Positions 5,415 through 6,102 of a stretch of 6,102 nt of DNA are shown one piece after another (the stretch's first letter is position 1; every line of letters starts with the position of its first letter). Position numbers and translations under genes: made by a program. Origin of the DNA: an uncultured Polaromonas sp. GTDB taxonomy: Bacteria > Pseudomonadota > Gammaproteobacteria > Burkholderiales > Burkholderiaceae. The stretch is from the NCBI GenBank assembly GCA_946479075.1, contig CAMLDT010000207.1:1-6102 (forward strand), given 5' to 3'. The notes beneath the pieces are model-generated. The model worked only from the letters and a program-made list of their open reading frames with translations. It was not told the DNA's origin and did no database searches.

Positions 5415-6102
5415 ATGACCTCAGCCGTTATCGTTTCGACCGCCCGCACCCCCCTGGCCAAAAGCTGGAAGGGCTCCTTCAACATGACGCATGGCGCCAC
5501 CCTGGGCGGCCACGCGGTCGAACACGCCATCAAACGCGCCGGCATCGAAGCCGCCGAGGTGGACGACGTCATCATGGGCTGCGCCAATCCCGAAGGCGCG
5601 ACCGGCGCCAACATTGCGCGCCAGATCGCCTTGCGCGCCGGCTGCCCCATCACCGTTTCCGGCGTGACGGTCAACCGTTTCTGCTCGTCCGGGCTGCAAA
5701 CCATTGCGCTGGCGGCCCAGCGCGTCATCGCCGGTGAGGCCGACATCTATGTGGCCGGCGGCGTGGAAAGCATCTCTTGCGTGCAGCAGGAAATGAACAC
5801 CCACATGCTGGCCGACTCCTGGCTGGTCAAGAACAAGCCCGAGATTTACTGGAACATGCTGCAGACCGCCGAGCAGGTGGCCAAGCGTTACGGCATCTCG
5901 CGCGAGCAGATGGACGAATACGGCGCAGCCAGCCAGCAGAAAGCCAGCGCAGCTTCGGCCGCCGGCCTCTTCGATGCCGAGATCGCGCCCATCACCGTCA
6001 CCGCAGGTGTGGCCGATGCCGTCATGGGTCTGACCACCAAGGAAGTGACCGTCAGCAAGGACGAAGGCATCCGTGAAGGCACGACCAAGGAAGGCATCAG
6101 CG
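5415..6102 (+). CDS. Thiolase (acetyl-CoA C-acyltransferase), N-terminal 229 residues, 3' truncated by window
   Basis: Last enzyme of the beta-oxidation spiral: cleaves 3-ketoacyl-CoA with CoA to acetyl-CoA and a shortened acyl-CoA. The frame is open from ATG 5415 to the window end. The N-terminus VIVSTARTPLAKSWKGSF is typical of thiolases. The nucleophilic cysteine is Cys90 in NRFCSSGLQTIALAAQRV, followed by the conserved glycine/glutamate turn AGGVESIS (114-121). The second half, with the catalytic His and second Cys, lies beyond the window. GGAGA (5405-5409) is 5 nt upstream. It starts 15 nt after the fadB-like gene, so the two are almost certainly cotranscribed and form the alpha/beta pair of a trifunctional system. 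Whether it acts as a FadA-type thiolase on long chains or a short-chain acetyl-CoA acetyltransferase cannot be decided here; the neighbour favours degradation. Confidence 0.93.
   Translation, partial: MTSAVIVSTARTPLAKSWKGSFNMTHGATLGGHAVEHAIKRAGIEAAEVDDVIMGCANPEGATGANIARQIALRAGCPITVSGVTVNRFCSSGLQTIALAAQRVIAGEADIYVAGGVESISCVQQEMNTHMLADSWLVKNKPEIYWNMLQTAEQVAKRYGISREQMDEYGAASQQKASAASAAGLFDAEIAPITVTAGVADAVMGLTTKEVTVSKDEGIREGTTKEGIS

Overview
The window reads as a beta-proteobacterial chromosome, most likely a Comamonadaceae relative (Polaromonas/Rhodoferax/Variovorax type). The basis is the GC-rich coding sequence with strong G/C third positions, the close family resemblance of every gene, and a short intergenic sequence that resembles GC-rich palindromic repeats I associate with that family. 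This placement is inference; no rRNA or other marker is present. All genes lie on the + strand and none is visibly broken.

Positions 1-3119 hold a compact branched-chain amino acid (HAAT/Liv-type) ABC importer operon: the 3' end of livH, complete livM, livG and livF. The genes overlap (livH/livM by 4 nt, livG/livF by 1 nt). The exception is livM/livG, where 73 nt separate the genes and contain a 26-codon micro-ORF that overlaps both neighbours through ATGA junctions. The substrate-binding protein and the start of livH lie outside the window.

Positions 3120-3299 form the only sizeable gap. It carries an 8-bp tandem repeat just after livF, a plausible sigma70 promoter (TTGCAC-16-TACAAT), a perfect inverted repeat over its -35 box, and a longer imperfect dyad over the predicted transcription start. 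It looks like a regulated promoter for the next operon.

Positions 3300-6102 hold a beta-oxidation unit: a complete 699-aa enoyl-CoA hydratase/3-hydroxyacyl-CoA dehydrogenase and, 15 nt later, a thiolase cut by the window end. Together they catalyse the last three steps of the beta-oxidation spiral. The neighbouring importer may feed this pathway with an organic or fatty acid rather than, or as well as, branched-chain amino acids, but the sequence does not show the substrate.

The two most interesting observations are these. (1) The two ATPase subunits carry complementary departures from consensus: Walker A Lys to Arg plus Gln at the H-loop in LivF, and signature Gly to Ala in LivG. All fall in the same composite ATP site, predicting an asymmetric importer with one consensus and one degenerate site. 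(2) The livM-livG junction looks like an ancestral ATGA overlap split by a 77-bp palindrome-bearing insertion that kept translational coupling through a micro-ORF.
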